DNA of 64,000 nt from Nitrospira sp. UBA6493 (lineage in GTDB: Bacteria > Nitrospirota > Nitrospiria > Nitrospirales > Nitrospiraceae): contig DJMJ01000024.1 in assembly GCA_002435325.1 (NCBI GenBank), forward strand, positions 79,711-143,710, in the 5' to 3' direction. The position numbers and the translations under genes are program-made. Shown here one piece after another: positions 35,956-44,283 of the stretch; positions within the stretch are counted from its first letter, which is position 1, and the number at the start of each line of letters is the position of its first letter. Under the pieces are notes generated by a model, which made no database searches, had not been told where the DNA came from, and saw nothing but the letters and a program-made list of their open reading frames with translations.

Positions 35956-36254
35956 AATACCCCCCTTCCTCAATGACCGCGCATAGCTGCGCAGCCGGCC
36001 AGATAAGCCATAGATGGATTTGAAACCCTGCAATGAAAAGAAATGGCGATCCGAGGAGAAGACTGAACGGGACCCTGCAGGAGAAAATACATCACTCGCG
36101 GAACCCACGTGTAAATGAAAAACCGAGCTGGAAGTACCATAGCGCCAAATTCTTGTCAAGCGATTCCTCCCCTGGAGAAGATTTTTCCGGCGGTTTACTT
36201 GGCGAGGCGACTCCCCTATAGTGACGGAACAGTTCCCTTTGACAGATTACACCT
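35956..36254. other. Divergent spacer between cold-shock gene and lptF
   Basis: 299 bases without a supported gene. It probably contains the long 5' leader and promoter of the cold-shock gene and the promoter of lptF. A C/G-rich segment near 36170-36215 precedes lptF. Confidence 0.4.
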
Positions 36255-37346
36255 GTGATTCTACGAACCCTGCTCGACCGGTATATTTTTACCGAACTGC
36301 TCTCCCCGTTTGGACTGAGCCTCGGAGCCCTCTGCTTCGTCATGCTCACCAGAGAACTGCTCCGACTTGTCGAACTCCTGGTTTCCAAAGGGGTTGGTCT
36401 CTGGGCGGTGCTCAAAGTCTTCGCCACGTTGCTACCCTCCTTCCTGGTGCTGACATTGCCCATCGCCGGCATCATTGCCTCGATTACGGCCTTTGGACGC
36501 CTCTCCTTCGATAAGGAACTAGTCGCCATGCGCGCCGCGGGGCTGAGCCTCTTCCGCCTGACCCAGCCGGTCCTCCTATTCGCCATCTCCGTATTTGGCT
36601 TGACGCTGATTCTGTCCCAATGGGGACAACCCTGGAGCTCTCTCAATCTGAAGAAAGTGGCGCTAAACCTCTTGCGCGACCAACTTGTCCTGGCGCTCGA
36701 ACGGGGCGCGTTCAACGAACCGATTCCGAACATCGTGATCTATATCCCCGATACCCCATCGGGACAGCCCGCTCCGGGCATTTTCATCTCGGACGAGCGG
36801 GTGCGTGAGGAACCGCGCATCATTGTCGCCGAAAGCTACCAAGTCTTAATGGACGCCGAGCATGACCAAGTCGCCCTCCAGCTGGTCAATGGCGTGATCC
36901 ATAGCCGCCCGGATGTCGTGGATCAGTACCAGCAAGTCTCGTTTACGAACTACGATTTGAAGATGAACCTCAGTCAAAGCGGCTATGCCGCGACCGAAGA
37001 GCGCCCCACCTACGCCAGCATCCTCGCGACGCTGAACGCCACCCAATGGAAAGACCAGCAGGCCTTGCGACGCCTGATGGAGCACTATAAAGATCTCGCC
37101 TTTCCAACCGCGTCGCTGGTCTTCTGCCTGATGGGCGTGCCCGTCGGCATCGTCTCCAAACGCTCGGGCCGCATGGGAGGATTTGCCGTCGGCGTCCTGA
37201 TTGTCGTCGCCTATTATATTTTGAACATCGCCTGCGAATTCCTCGTGACGACGCTCTGGATCTCCCCGTTTGCCGGCGCCTGGCTGCCGAACGGGCTCTT
37301 CACGCTCCTGACAATCTGGCTCTTTTGGAATATGAGCCGCGAATAG
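36255..37346 (+). CDS. lptF: LPS export permease LptF
   Basis: 363 residues from GTG 36255. It is one of the two inner-membrane permeases that, with LptB, extract LPS and hand it to LptC. Six membrane spans are arranged as three plus three around a periplasmic jellyroll domain (residues ~110-260). Recognisable blocks: ILRTLLDRYIFTELLSPFGL, LTLPIAGIIASITAFGRLSF, KELVAMRAAGLSLFRLTQPV, and the C-terminal FCLMGVPVGIVSKRSGRMGG. lptG follows after 5 bases. Confidence 0.92.
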   Translation: MILRTLLDRYIFTELLSPFGLSLGALCFVMLTRELLRLVELLVSKGVGLWAVLKVFATLLPSFLVLTLPIAGIIASITAFGRLSFDKELVAMRAAGLSLFRLTQPVLLFAISVFGLTLILSQWGQPWSSLNLKKVALNLLRDQLVLALERGAFNEPIPNIVIYIPDTPSGQPAPGIFISDERVREEPRIIVAESYQVLMDAEHDQVALQLVNGVIHSRPDVVDQYQQVSFTNYDLKMNLSQSGYAATEERPTYASILATLNATQWKDQQALRRLMEHYKDLAFPTASLVFCLMGVPVGIVSKRSGRMGGFAVGVLIVVAYYILNIACEFLVTTLWISPFAGAWLPNGLFTLLTIWLFWNMSRE

Positions 37347-37351
37347 CCGCT

Positions 37352-38443
37352 ATGACCATTCTCTTCCGCTACATCCTCCGCGAATACGCCAAGATTTTCC
37401 TCATGTGCTTTTCCGGCCTGATGACCATCTACCTCGTCATCGATTTCTTCGAAAAAGTCCGCCGATTCCTTCGCTACGACGCCAACATGCTCGATGTCTT
37501 GACCTACTTCGCGCTCAAAACGCCGGCCATCTCCTTCCAAATCACACCGCTGGCCATTCTCATGGCCACGCTTCTGACGCTGGGCCTATTTTCCCGCAAT
37601 AATGAAATTACCGCCATGCGCAGTTGCGGCATCAGCCTGCCTTGGATCGCTTCTCCGTTCCTGATCTTTGCCACCCTCATCTCGCTCATCCTGCTGAGCT
37701 TCAGCTCGACCGTCATCCCGCTGGCCTCCGAGCAAGCAGAACAGATTCGCCTGGTCAAAATTGAGAAAAAGCCCACACCCTCGACGGTCAAGCCGGCACG
37801 CCCCTGGGCGAGAACCGACGCCAACACCTTGATGCATGTCTCCGAGATCGAAATCGGCGGAACCATTCTCCACAACGTGCATCTATATCACTTGCAGAAT
37901 GGGTTCCGGCTGGACCGGATGACGGAAGCTGCCGCGGCGCAGTACACCCCGGACGGGTGGCTCCTTACGCAGGGCAATCAACGCCGCTTCAATCCGAACG
38001 GCACAGTGGCGCTGGTCGAGTTCGCCCAACAGCCCATCGACCTCTCCCTGATCCCCGACGACTTTACGACCTGGCTGTCGGGAGATTCCGATACGATGAC
38101 GGCCCGGGAAATCCGGCAATACCTGGCCCGCTTCAAAGACGAGGGGTTCTCCTTCGCCCGTCTCCGCACGGACTATTACGGACGTCTGGCATTTCCCTTC
38201 GTCGCTATCATCATGGTGATCGTCGGAATCGCCTTGAGCCTGCGCCGGAGCGGCGTGCGCGGAGGCAGCATGGCCATGGGCATCGGCCAGGCCTTCGTGG
38301 TCGGCTTCTGCTATTGGACGACCCATTCCATCGCCATCGCCTTGGGCCGAGGCGGCGCCCTGGATCCGATGCTCGCCGGATGGATGGCCAACCTCCTGTT
38401 CGCCAGCTTCGGCCTCTATCTCTTGCTCAAAGTTCGCTACTAA
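37352..38443 (+). CDS. lptG: LPS export permease LptG
   Basis: 363 residues from ATG 37352. Partner of LptF, with the same layout: MTILFRYILREYAKIFLMCF, the loop LFSRNNEITAMRSCGISLPW that contacts LptB, a periplasmic jellyroll domain (residues ~100-265), and the closing membrane block AFPFVAIIMVIVGIALSLRR. Co-transcribed with lptF; the fabF operon begins 80 bases later, and all serve outer-membrane lipid assembly. Confidence 0.92.
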   Translation: MTILFRYILREYAKIFLMCFSGLMTIYLVIDFFEKVRRFLRYDANMLDVLTYFALKTPAISFQITPLAILMATLLTLGLFSRNNEITAMRSCGISLPWIASPFLIFATLISLILLSFSSTVIPLASEQAEQIRLVKIEKKPTPSTVKPARPWARTDANTLMHVSEIEIGGTILHNVHLYHLQNGFRLDRMTEAAAAQYTPDGWLLTQGNQRRFNPNGTVALVEFAQQPIDLSLIPDDFTTWLSGDSDTMTAREIRQYLARFKDEGFSFARLRTDYYGRLAFPFVAIIMVIVGIALSLRRSGVRGGSMAMGIGQAFVVGFCYWTTHSIAIALGRGGALDPMLAGWMANLLFASFGLYLLLKVRY

Positions 38444-38523
38444 ACGCGGGGGAATCGGTTGACTGCGTGGAGACCTTCCGGTAAGTAAAGACTGTTCGCT
38501 ATGTCTCACAAGGAGCTTATCGC

Positions 38524-39780
38524 GTGGCCGTTCGTGTGGTGATTACCGGGCTAGGGATCGTGTCCCCTATTGGAATTGGCGTGAGCGCCTTTTGGAAAGC
38601 CGCCTTGGCCGGCCAATCAGGCATTTCGGCGATCACCTCCTTCGATCCGTTTCCCATGGATGGCTATCGCTCAAAGGTGGCCGGACAAATCCGTGACTTT
38701 TCCCCTGAACTCCATATCGGCTCCCAGCAAGGTGACCGCGTTGACCGGTATGCCCAGTTTGCCCTCGCGGCCAGCCGCGAAGCCATTGCCGACTCCAGCC
38801 TGCGCATCGACAAAGAGCTGCCGCACCGTGTCGGCGTGATCGTCGGAGCCGGCATGGGCGGAATGGTCATGGGCGAGCGCGAGATCACACAACTCTACGA
38901 GACCCACAAGCCCCACCGCGTGCATCCCAACTTCATTCCGACGATCACCTTGAATTCCGCCTCGGGGATTGTCGCGATGGCCTCTGGCGCGAAAGGGCCG
39001 AATCTCACGATTTCAACCGCCTGCTCATCCAGCGCCCATGCCTTGGGCCAGGCGCTGCAATGCATTCGCGCCGGCCAAGCCGACGTCGTCATTACGGTCG
39101 GCGCCGATGCCAGCATTACTCCTCTCGTGTTTGCCGGCTTTTGTTCAATGCGCGCGCTGTCCAGCAAGTTCAACGATCAGCCTGAACGCGCTTCCCGTCC
39201 CTTCGACCGGGCGCGGGACGGATTCGTAATGGGTGAAGGCGCGGGCGCACTGATTGTCGAATCGCTGGCCCACGCAAAAAAGCGAAAGGCAAAAATCTAC
39301 GCCGAACTCTCCGGCTATGCTGCCACAAGCGAGGCCTACCACATGGTTATTCCCCGTGAAGACGGCGAAGAAGTGGCCACGACCATGAAACTGGCCCTGA
39401 AGGCCGCCGACATAAGCCCATCAGAAGTAGACTATATCAACGCCCACGCCACATCGACTAACATCGGCGATGCGGTCGAGACGAAGGCCATCCGCAACCT
39501 CTTCAAAAACCGAGCGGACAAAATTGCCATCAGTGCCACGAAATCGCTGGTCGGACATACCTTGGGCGCGGCAGGCGCGATCGGCGCGATCGCCACAACC
39601 TTGGCGATTCAGTCAGGCCACATTCATCCCACGGCGAACTATGACGACCCCGATCCAGACTGCCAACTGAACGGCATCAGCCGTTCGCCCCAAGAGCGCA
39701 AGATCAGAGCCGCATTGCTCAATGCCTTTGGATTCGGTAGCAACAACGCCGCCGTTGTGCTCACACGATTCAAAGCCTAG
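38524..39780 (+). CDS. fabF: 3-oxoacyl-ACP synthase II (KAS II)
   Basis: 418 residues from GTG 38524, with AAGGAG upstream. It condenses malonyl-ACP with acyl-ACP in fatty acid elongation. The catalytic triad is Cys167 (STACSSSAHA), His in NAHATSTNIGD near 305, and His in SLVGHTLGAAG near 340. A genome usually also has fabF in the main fab cluster; this copy sits with its own ACP and lpxD, so it may make the acyl chain used for lipid A (inference). Confidence 0.93.
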   Translation: MAVRVVITGLGIVSPIGIGVSAFWKAALAGQSGISAITSFDPFPMDGYRSKVAGQIRDFSPELHIGSQQGDRVDRYAQFALAASREAIADSSLRIDKELPHRVGVIVGAGMGGMVMGEREITQLYETHKPHRVHPNFIPTITLNSASGIVAMASGAKGPNLTISTACSSSAHALGQALQCIRAGQADVVITVGADASITPLVFAGFCSMRALSSKFNDQPERASRPFDRARDGFVMGEGAGALIVESLAHAKKRKAKIYAELSGYAATSEAYHMVIPREDGEEVATTMKLALKAADISPSEVDYINAHATSTNIGDAVETKAIRNLFKNRADKIAISATKSLVGHTLGAAGAIGAIATTLAIQSGHIHPTANYDDPDPDCQLNGISRSPQERKIRAALLNAFGFGSNNAAVVLTRFKA

Positions 39781-39812
39781 CAGATCCCTGCAAGGAAGAA
39801 GGAACCATCACC

Positions 39813-40223
39813 ATGGCCGACCAGACGATCGTTGACAAGATTACACAGGCTCTCGCGGACTATTTAAAACGGGATGCCGCCACGATTCGCGCCACCCACC
39901 ATTTGCGCGACGACCTCGGGCTCGACTCAATGGCGGTAATCGAACTCCTCTACAAAATCGAAGAGACCTTCGACCTCCAAATACCAGACCAGGATCTTTC
40001 GGCCATGACAACCGTGAGATCGGTCTCGGCCTATGTCGAGCAGCGGCTGGATCCGGCCAAGAGTTCTCCAACCGATAGCCGAAAACCAGCACCGGCGAAG
40101 AGTGCGTCGACAGCCAAACAAAAAGCGGCGCCGGCCAAACCAAAGCTTGCCAAACCCAAGAGCGCTCCGGCTGCCAAATCGAAAAAGGCACCGGCCAAAC
40201 TGAAGCCGAAAAGAAAGGCGTAA
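39813..40223 (+). CDS. Acyl carrier protein with a long basic Lys/Ala/Pro tail
   Basis: 136 residues. Residues 1-80 are an ordinary ACP: helix 1 TIVDKITQALADYLKRD, phosphopantetheine site Ser39 in DLGLDSMAV, then IEETFDLQIPDQDL. Residues ~82-136 are an unstructured, strongly basic tail made of Lys, Ala and Pro with some Ser (KPAPAKSASTAKQKAAPAKP and similar), like histone H1-type tails. ACPs are normally acidic and about 80 residues long, so this fusion is unusual. It lies 32 bases after fabF and 3 bases before lpxD, in one operon. Confidence 0.88.
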   Translation: MADQTIVDKITQALADYLKRDAATIRATHHLRDDLGLDSMAVIELLYKIEETFDLQIPDQDLSAMTTVRSVSAYVEQRLDPAKSSPTDSRKPAPAKSASTAKQKAAPAKPKLAKPKSAPAAKSKKAPAKLKPKRKA

Positions 40224-40226
40224 CCA

Positions 40227-41324
40227 ATGGCCGCCTCAGCTCCATCGATTCAGCTGACGCTCGCTCAAGTCCATCAACTGGTGGGAGGTGAATTACACGG
40301 CGACGGGAACACAAGACTCAGCGCCCTTGCCGGTCTGGGCGATGCCAATACATACTCATTATCGTTCGTGGCCAATGACAAAGCCGGCAAAACACCAGGC
40401 GCCGGCAACGCAGGAGCCCTCTTAGTCCATCGCCATTTGGCCGAGCTTCCCGTGCCTCAGATCGTGGTCGCCAATCCTCAGCTGGCCTTCGCGCAGACAG
40501 CTCAGAGATTCTTTGTCCCTTCTGCCCCCCCTCGAGGCATTGCCGATGATCTGGTGCGCGGCACAGAAGTAGAGATCGGCCCAGACGTTTCCATCTGGCC
40601 TTTCGTCGCTCTAGGAGACCGCGTCAGAGTCGGAGCCAGAGTGACTCTCTATCCGGGAGTCTTTATCGGCTCAGACTCGACCATCGGAGATGATTCGATC
40701 CTGTATCCCAACGTCGTTGTCCGTGAAGGCTGTTCGATCGGCGCGCGAGTCATTGTCCATAGCGGATCGGTCATCGGATCGGATGGATTCGGCTATGTCC
40801 AGCATCAAGGACGCCACCACAAAATCCCCCAACTGGGCGGCGTGACGATCGAAGATGATGTGGAATTGGGCGCGAACGTCACAATCGACCGGGCCACGCT
40901 GGGACAGACTGTCATTAAGACCGGCACCAAGGTCGACAACCTCGTCCAGATCGCCCATAACGTCACGGTAGGAGCCCACTCCATCGTCGTGGCACAGGTC
41001 GGAATCGCCGGAAGCACGACAATCGGCCGGCACGTGATGATCGGCGGGCAAGCGGGCCTGGCGGATCACATTTCAATCGGCGATCAGGTGATGATTGCGG
41101 CACGGGCGGGGGTCAATCGCAGCCTGGAGCCGAATCAGATCGTCTCCGGCGCGCCGGTGATGCCGCATGAAATCTGGATGAAAGCCCAAGCCGTCATTCC
41201 ACGGCTTCCTGAACTCCGGCAATTGGTCAGAAATCTGGAGCAGCGTGTCGCAGAGCTGGAAGGGAAACTCGCGCTGGCCACCAAACCAGCGCAAAAAAAA
41301 CCCGCTCGCCGATCAACGCAATAA
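40227..41324 (+). CDS. lpxD: UDP-3-O-(3-hydroxyacyl)glucosamine N-acyltransferase
   Basis: 365 residues. It adds the second hydroxyacyl chain to the lipid A precursor, taking it from ACP. The N-terminal uridine-binding domain (residues 1-110) is followed by many hexapeptide repeats forming a left-handed beta-helix (VSIWPFVALGDRVRVGARVT onward), with the catalytic His region GYVQHQGRHHKIPQLGGV. A C-terminal coiled-coil (ELRQLVRNLEQRVAELEGKL) ends in a short basic tail (KPAQKKPARRSTQ). The acyl donor ACP may be the basic-tailed one just upstream. Confidence 0.93.
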   Translation: MAASAPSIQLTLAQVHQLVGGELHGDGNTRLSALAGLGDANTYSLSFVANDKAGKTPGAGNAGALLVHRHLAELPVPQIVVANPQLAFAQTAQRFFVPSAPPRGIADDLVRGTEVEIGPDVSIWPFVALGDRVRVGARVTLYPGVFIGSDSTIGDDSILYPNVVVREGCSIGARVIVHSGSVIGSDGFGYVQHQGRHHKIPQLGGVTIEDDVELGANVTIDRATLGQTVIKTGTKVDNLVQIAHNVTVGAHSIVVAQVGIAGSTTIGRHVMIGGQAGLADHISIGDQVMIAARAGVNRSLEPNQIVSGAPVMPHEIWMKAQAVIPRLPELRQLVRNLEQRVAELEGKLALATKPAQKKPARRSTQ

Positions 41325-41338
41325 CGCTGGTGGCGGGA

Positions 41339-41857
41339 CTAGACCCGTCCCCGCCAGAAAAACAGCCTCGCCCAATAGAATCCCGCCCATGGCAAGAGCA
41401 AGGCCGGCACCGCATCCACCTGGCCCAGCATGGTTGCAAACCAGGATGTTCCTAAAATCAATATCGCACCTAAACCATATGCCACGGGAATCAACTGCCG
41501 GCCCTGATGGTCGATGACCGGAAGGTTTGCGTCTTGCCTACCTTTGCTCCCCTTCTTCGCCGTGGCTGTCCGCATCCTGGCGGCAAGCACCTCAGGAAAT
41601 TGTGCAAATAAAAACTGGTGATAGCGTGTTTGCGCGATGCCCATTACCACACCAAGAACAATCAACCCTGTGCTTTGGAAAAACGTGTCCCATGTATAAT
41701 TGTCCGTGGCCAGCAGTTGGTACCCCAATCCGCCCACGCCTCCAACCATGCACAGCAAGCCCACAATTCCAGACGGAAGCAGAATGTAGGACTTCACATA
41801 ATACTGCGCTTGCTGCACAATCTGATCAGGTCGATGCCTGGCAATTAATTTTGGCAC
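41339..41857 (-). CDS. Conserved membrane protein of unknown function
   Basis: 172 residues with two N-terminal membrane spans (LPSGIVGLLCMVGGVGGLGY; FFQSTGLIVLGVVMGIAQTR), a basic loop (ARMRTATAKKGSKGRQDANL) and two further spans near the C-terminus. No recognised domain. It converges with lpxD with 14 bases between stops. Confidence 0.65.
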   Translation of the reverse strand: MPKLIARHRPDQIVQQAQYYVKSYILLPSGIVGLLCMVGGVGGLGYQLLATDNYTWDTFFQSTGLIVLGVVMGIAQTRYHQFLFAQFPEVLAARMRTATAKKGSKGRQDANLPVIDHQGRQLIPVAYGLGAILILGTSWFATMLGQVDAVPALLLPWAGFYWARLFFWRGRV

Positions 41858-42143
41858 AACATCCTCTCTGAAAGACCATACCGATCACAGAAATAAGCTG
41901 AGTCCGATTATAACGATCCCGTGATGATCTTGAAACCGCTTATCGTGAACAATCTCAGCCGCGCTCCATCTCGCATGCCTATCCGGCCCCCAGAGAGCGT
42001 TGGCCATGCGCCTGAATATACAAATGAACACTACCTGCAAATGCTGTGGATGATCTATCGGTATCCGTGGGGGGGGGGGAACGAAAGGCCTTGCTACGCG
42101 AGATTCCTGCGACGATACGACCGAGGTGTGCTGTAGGGCGAAC
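41858..42143. other. Spacer with a run of eleven G residues
   Basis: No supported gene. It contains an 11-base G homopolymer at 42069-42079, a length at which replication slippage is frequent. It lies after the chemosensory operon and before the small membrane-protein gene. Confidence 0.4.
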
Positions 42144-43244
42144 TCAAGAAACCGTGGAACCTTCCTGTTTGTGCCGATCCTCCTCCTGCTCAGCCTCACA
42201 TTGATCGGACTGATCTTGAGAACGTTCTGCTTGTGTCAGCACGGCACCTTGAATGGCCGACGCAATCCCATCGAGGCCCTCGAGCAACGAGGCAAACTGA
42301 TCTGACCTTGTCCCAGGATTGCCGAAACACCCACCAGTAGGCGTATCGGAGTCCGGCTCAAAGTGGACACTCCCGACGACCGGAGAATTCAACGCTTCAA
42401 TAACCGCGACAAGCGGCGTCAAACTCAAATCAACCTGACGGCTCACATGTCCATCTTCCCCTTCAGCCTCATCTACCTTCACAATCGGCCTCAGCGGATA
42501 CCGTGGATTGACGGCCACAACCAGTCCGGTTTCCCCGGTCGTCAATCGAACCGTGGTGCCCAATGGATACACTGATAACTGCTCGACAAGCGCTTTCACA
42601 ATCTCTCGCGGAAACGTCAGTCTTTCGGCAACCATCAATTCTTGAATTGCTTCGTGCGGAAGCATCCGGCGGCGATAGGGGCGCTCGCTGATCAGGGCAT
42701 CGAAGACATCCGCGACTCCGATGATCTGAGCCATTTCACTGAACTGCCGGCCTCTTAGCCGGTTGGGATATCCCAAGCCGTTCGACCGTTCATGCGCCGC
42801 TCGAACCACCTGCGCCAACCAGAGATATTCCGGCGCAGCTCGTTTGATGGCCTCATATCCCAACTCGGGATGCTGTTCCAGGAGCATTTGTTCATCCGGT
42901 GTCAGTCGCCCTTCCTTTGTCACCAGCGACTGCGGCACCGCACACAAGCCCACATCGTGAACAAGCCCAGCCATCGCCAGTCGCTCTAACTCTTCGCCAA
43001 AATACCCCAGCCGCATCCCCATTTTTGTGGCAACAATGGCCACATTCAGCAAATTTGTCAGGAGCGGGTCACCGGAAGGGCTCGACAGCGCCAGCACGGT
43101 CAACGCCTCGCTCCGCTTCAGCGACGCCACCAAATCCGTCGCCAGCATCGTCACGCGATCAAGACAGATGGTGTGCTGACGTTGAATCGCTAACACCAGT
43201 TGCCTCAACTCGCCTTCAGCTTCGCGATACCACGAAATCGACAT
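42144..43244 (-). CDS. HD-GYP domain protein, last gene of the chemosensory operon
   Basis: 366 residues from ATG 43244, with GAGGGA upstream. Residues ~60-210 form an HD-GYP domain: HD at 96-97 (LVHDVGLCAVP), H-x-E region QHPELGYEAI, GYP in NGLGYPNRLRG (158-160), and VADVFDALISERPYRRRMLP. HD-GYP proteins hydrolyse cyclic di-GMP; the usual Lys after HDxG is Leu here. A beta-rich domain (VRLTTGETGLVVAVNPRYPL) and an acidic tail follow. It may be the output of the chemosensory system (inference). Confidence 0.85.
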   Translation of the reverse strand: MSISWYREAEGELRQLVLAIQRQHTICLDRVTMLATDLVASLKRSEALTVLALSSPSGDPLLTNLLNVAIVATKMGMRLGYFGEELERLAMAGLVHDVGLCAVPQSLVTKEGRLTPDEQMLLEQHPELGYEAIKRAAPEYLWLAQVVRAAHERSNGLGYPNRLRGRQFSEMAQIIGVADVFDALISERPYRRRMLPHEAIQELMVAERLTFPREIVKALVEQLSVYPLGTTVRLTTGETGLVVAVNPRYPLRPIVKVDEAEGEDGHVSRQVDLSLTPLVAVIEALNSPVVGSVHFEPDSDTPTGGCFGNPGTRSDQFASLLEGLDGIASAIQGAVLTQAERSQDQSDQCEAEQEEDRHKQEGSTVS

Positions 43245-43289
43245 CCAATTCCCTCGCTCCATGCGCGCACACACATGTACAACAATACC

Positions 43290-44231
43290 CTAGACTTCCG
43301 GCAACAGCGCGCTAATGGCCTCTCGCTCTTCGCGCCCGGCTTCCACCCACTTCTGCATTTCTCCCAACAGGCTCCGAATCCGCTGTTCCACTGCTCCAAA
43401 CTGTCTGGAATCAGGCAACACACGACGTTCCGCCACAATCGTCAGAAAACTCCGCAATCCTTGAAAAAACGTCATCGCGGGAACGGCATTGACCTGCTGC
43501 GACGCCGACCACAGCGCGCCCGCCCGATCGATCAACGAGTCCCACGCATCGATCGACGGCTGCTCCGGCGCGTGCAACCCTCGATGCAGCTGTGCCACGC
43601 CCTCAACTACCATCGGCCCTTGCTGCTGAACCGCATCCAAAAAGACCTGTTCGGCATCAGCCACACGTGCGAGAAAGTCTTGTAGCGAGTTCGTATCGCA
43701 CTGCGTCACACCCGTATCGACCAACCCCTGGACCTGCGCGATCACGGTTTTCGTCACATTACGCGCCATCTCACCCGCCCCGGCCTGGCTTACCAGCAAC
43801 CCCTGCAGTGCCGTCAATAATTCCGACGTGGCCATCGTCGCAGGGATCGCCTCTGTGCACACGGTTGACTCGGCATCGAACGTCACCCCGGTTGCACGAG
43901 TGAGCGCACCGTGAATCTGTCCAAGTTGCTTACAAAGCGCCAGGAACGCACTGGCGGACAAGGCCACAGTCGGATTCTCAACCGCTTCGACAAAAGGCAA
44001 TGCGGAAAAGCTGGCTTGCTCGACATCCGTCAGGTTGAGGGTCGCAGCCGACCCTCCAAGGTTCGCCAGGCCAGCCCTGATCGTTTGGGCAAGTTTGGTA
44101 TGACGGTCTGCTGGCGGCCCCTGTTGCAACTCATCCAGCGCGACATGAATCTGCTGCAGCCACTCTTGTGCCTCCTGCACAAAGAGGGTTACCAGTTCTT
44201 TCTGGAACTCATCGTTTGCATCGATGGACAT
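43290..44231 (-). CDS. Protein with a degenerate HPt-like domain
   Basis: 313 residues from ATG 44231. The first ~100 residues look like a CheA-type HPt domain (FQKELVTLFVQEAQEWLQQI; LANLGGSAATLNL) but the phosphorylatable His of the AHTLKGSA motif is Asn57, so phosphotransfer is not expected. The remainder is helical without known motifs (LLTALQGLLVSQAGAGEMAR; TFFQGLRSFLTIVAERRVLP). It lies between the receiver-coiled-coil gene and the HD-GYP gene and may be a docking or inhibitory partner. Confidence 0.7.
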   Translation of the reverse strand: MSIDANDEFQKELVTLFVQEAQEWLQQIHVALDELQQGPPADRHTKLAQTIRAGLANLGGSAATLNLTDVEQASFSALPFVEAVENPTVALSASAFLALCKQLGQIHGALTRATGVTFDAESTVCTEAIPATMATSELLTALQGLLVSQAGAGEMARNVTKTVIAQVQGLVDTGVTQCDTNSLQDFLARVADAEQVFLDAVQQQGPMVVEGVAQLHRGLHAPEQPSIDAWDSLIDRAGALWSASQQVNAVPAMTFFQGLRSFLTIVAERRVLPDSRQFGAVEQRIRSLLGEMQKWVEAGREEREAISALLPEV

Positions 44232-44283
44232 CACGCCTCGTCCCTTACGAAGTGCAAATCGGCACGCAGTCAGGTCCGACGGC

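Noticed and set aside
36092..36733. 213-residue minus-strand open frame upstream of and inside lptF
   Set aside because: It is antisense to the clear lptF gene, has Ser/Arg-rich low-complexity composition and no recognisable domain.
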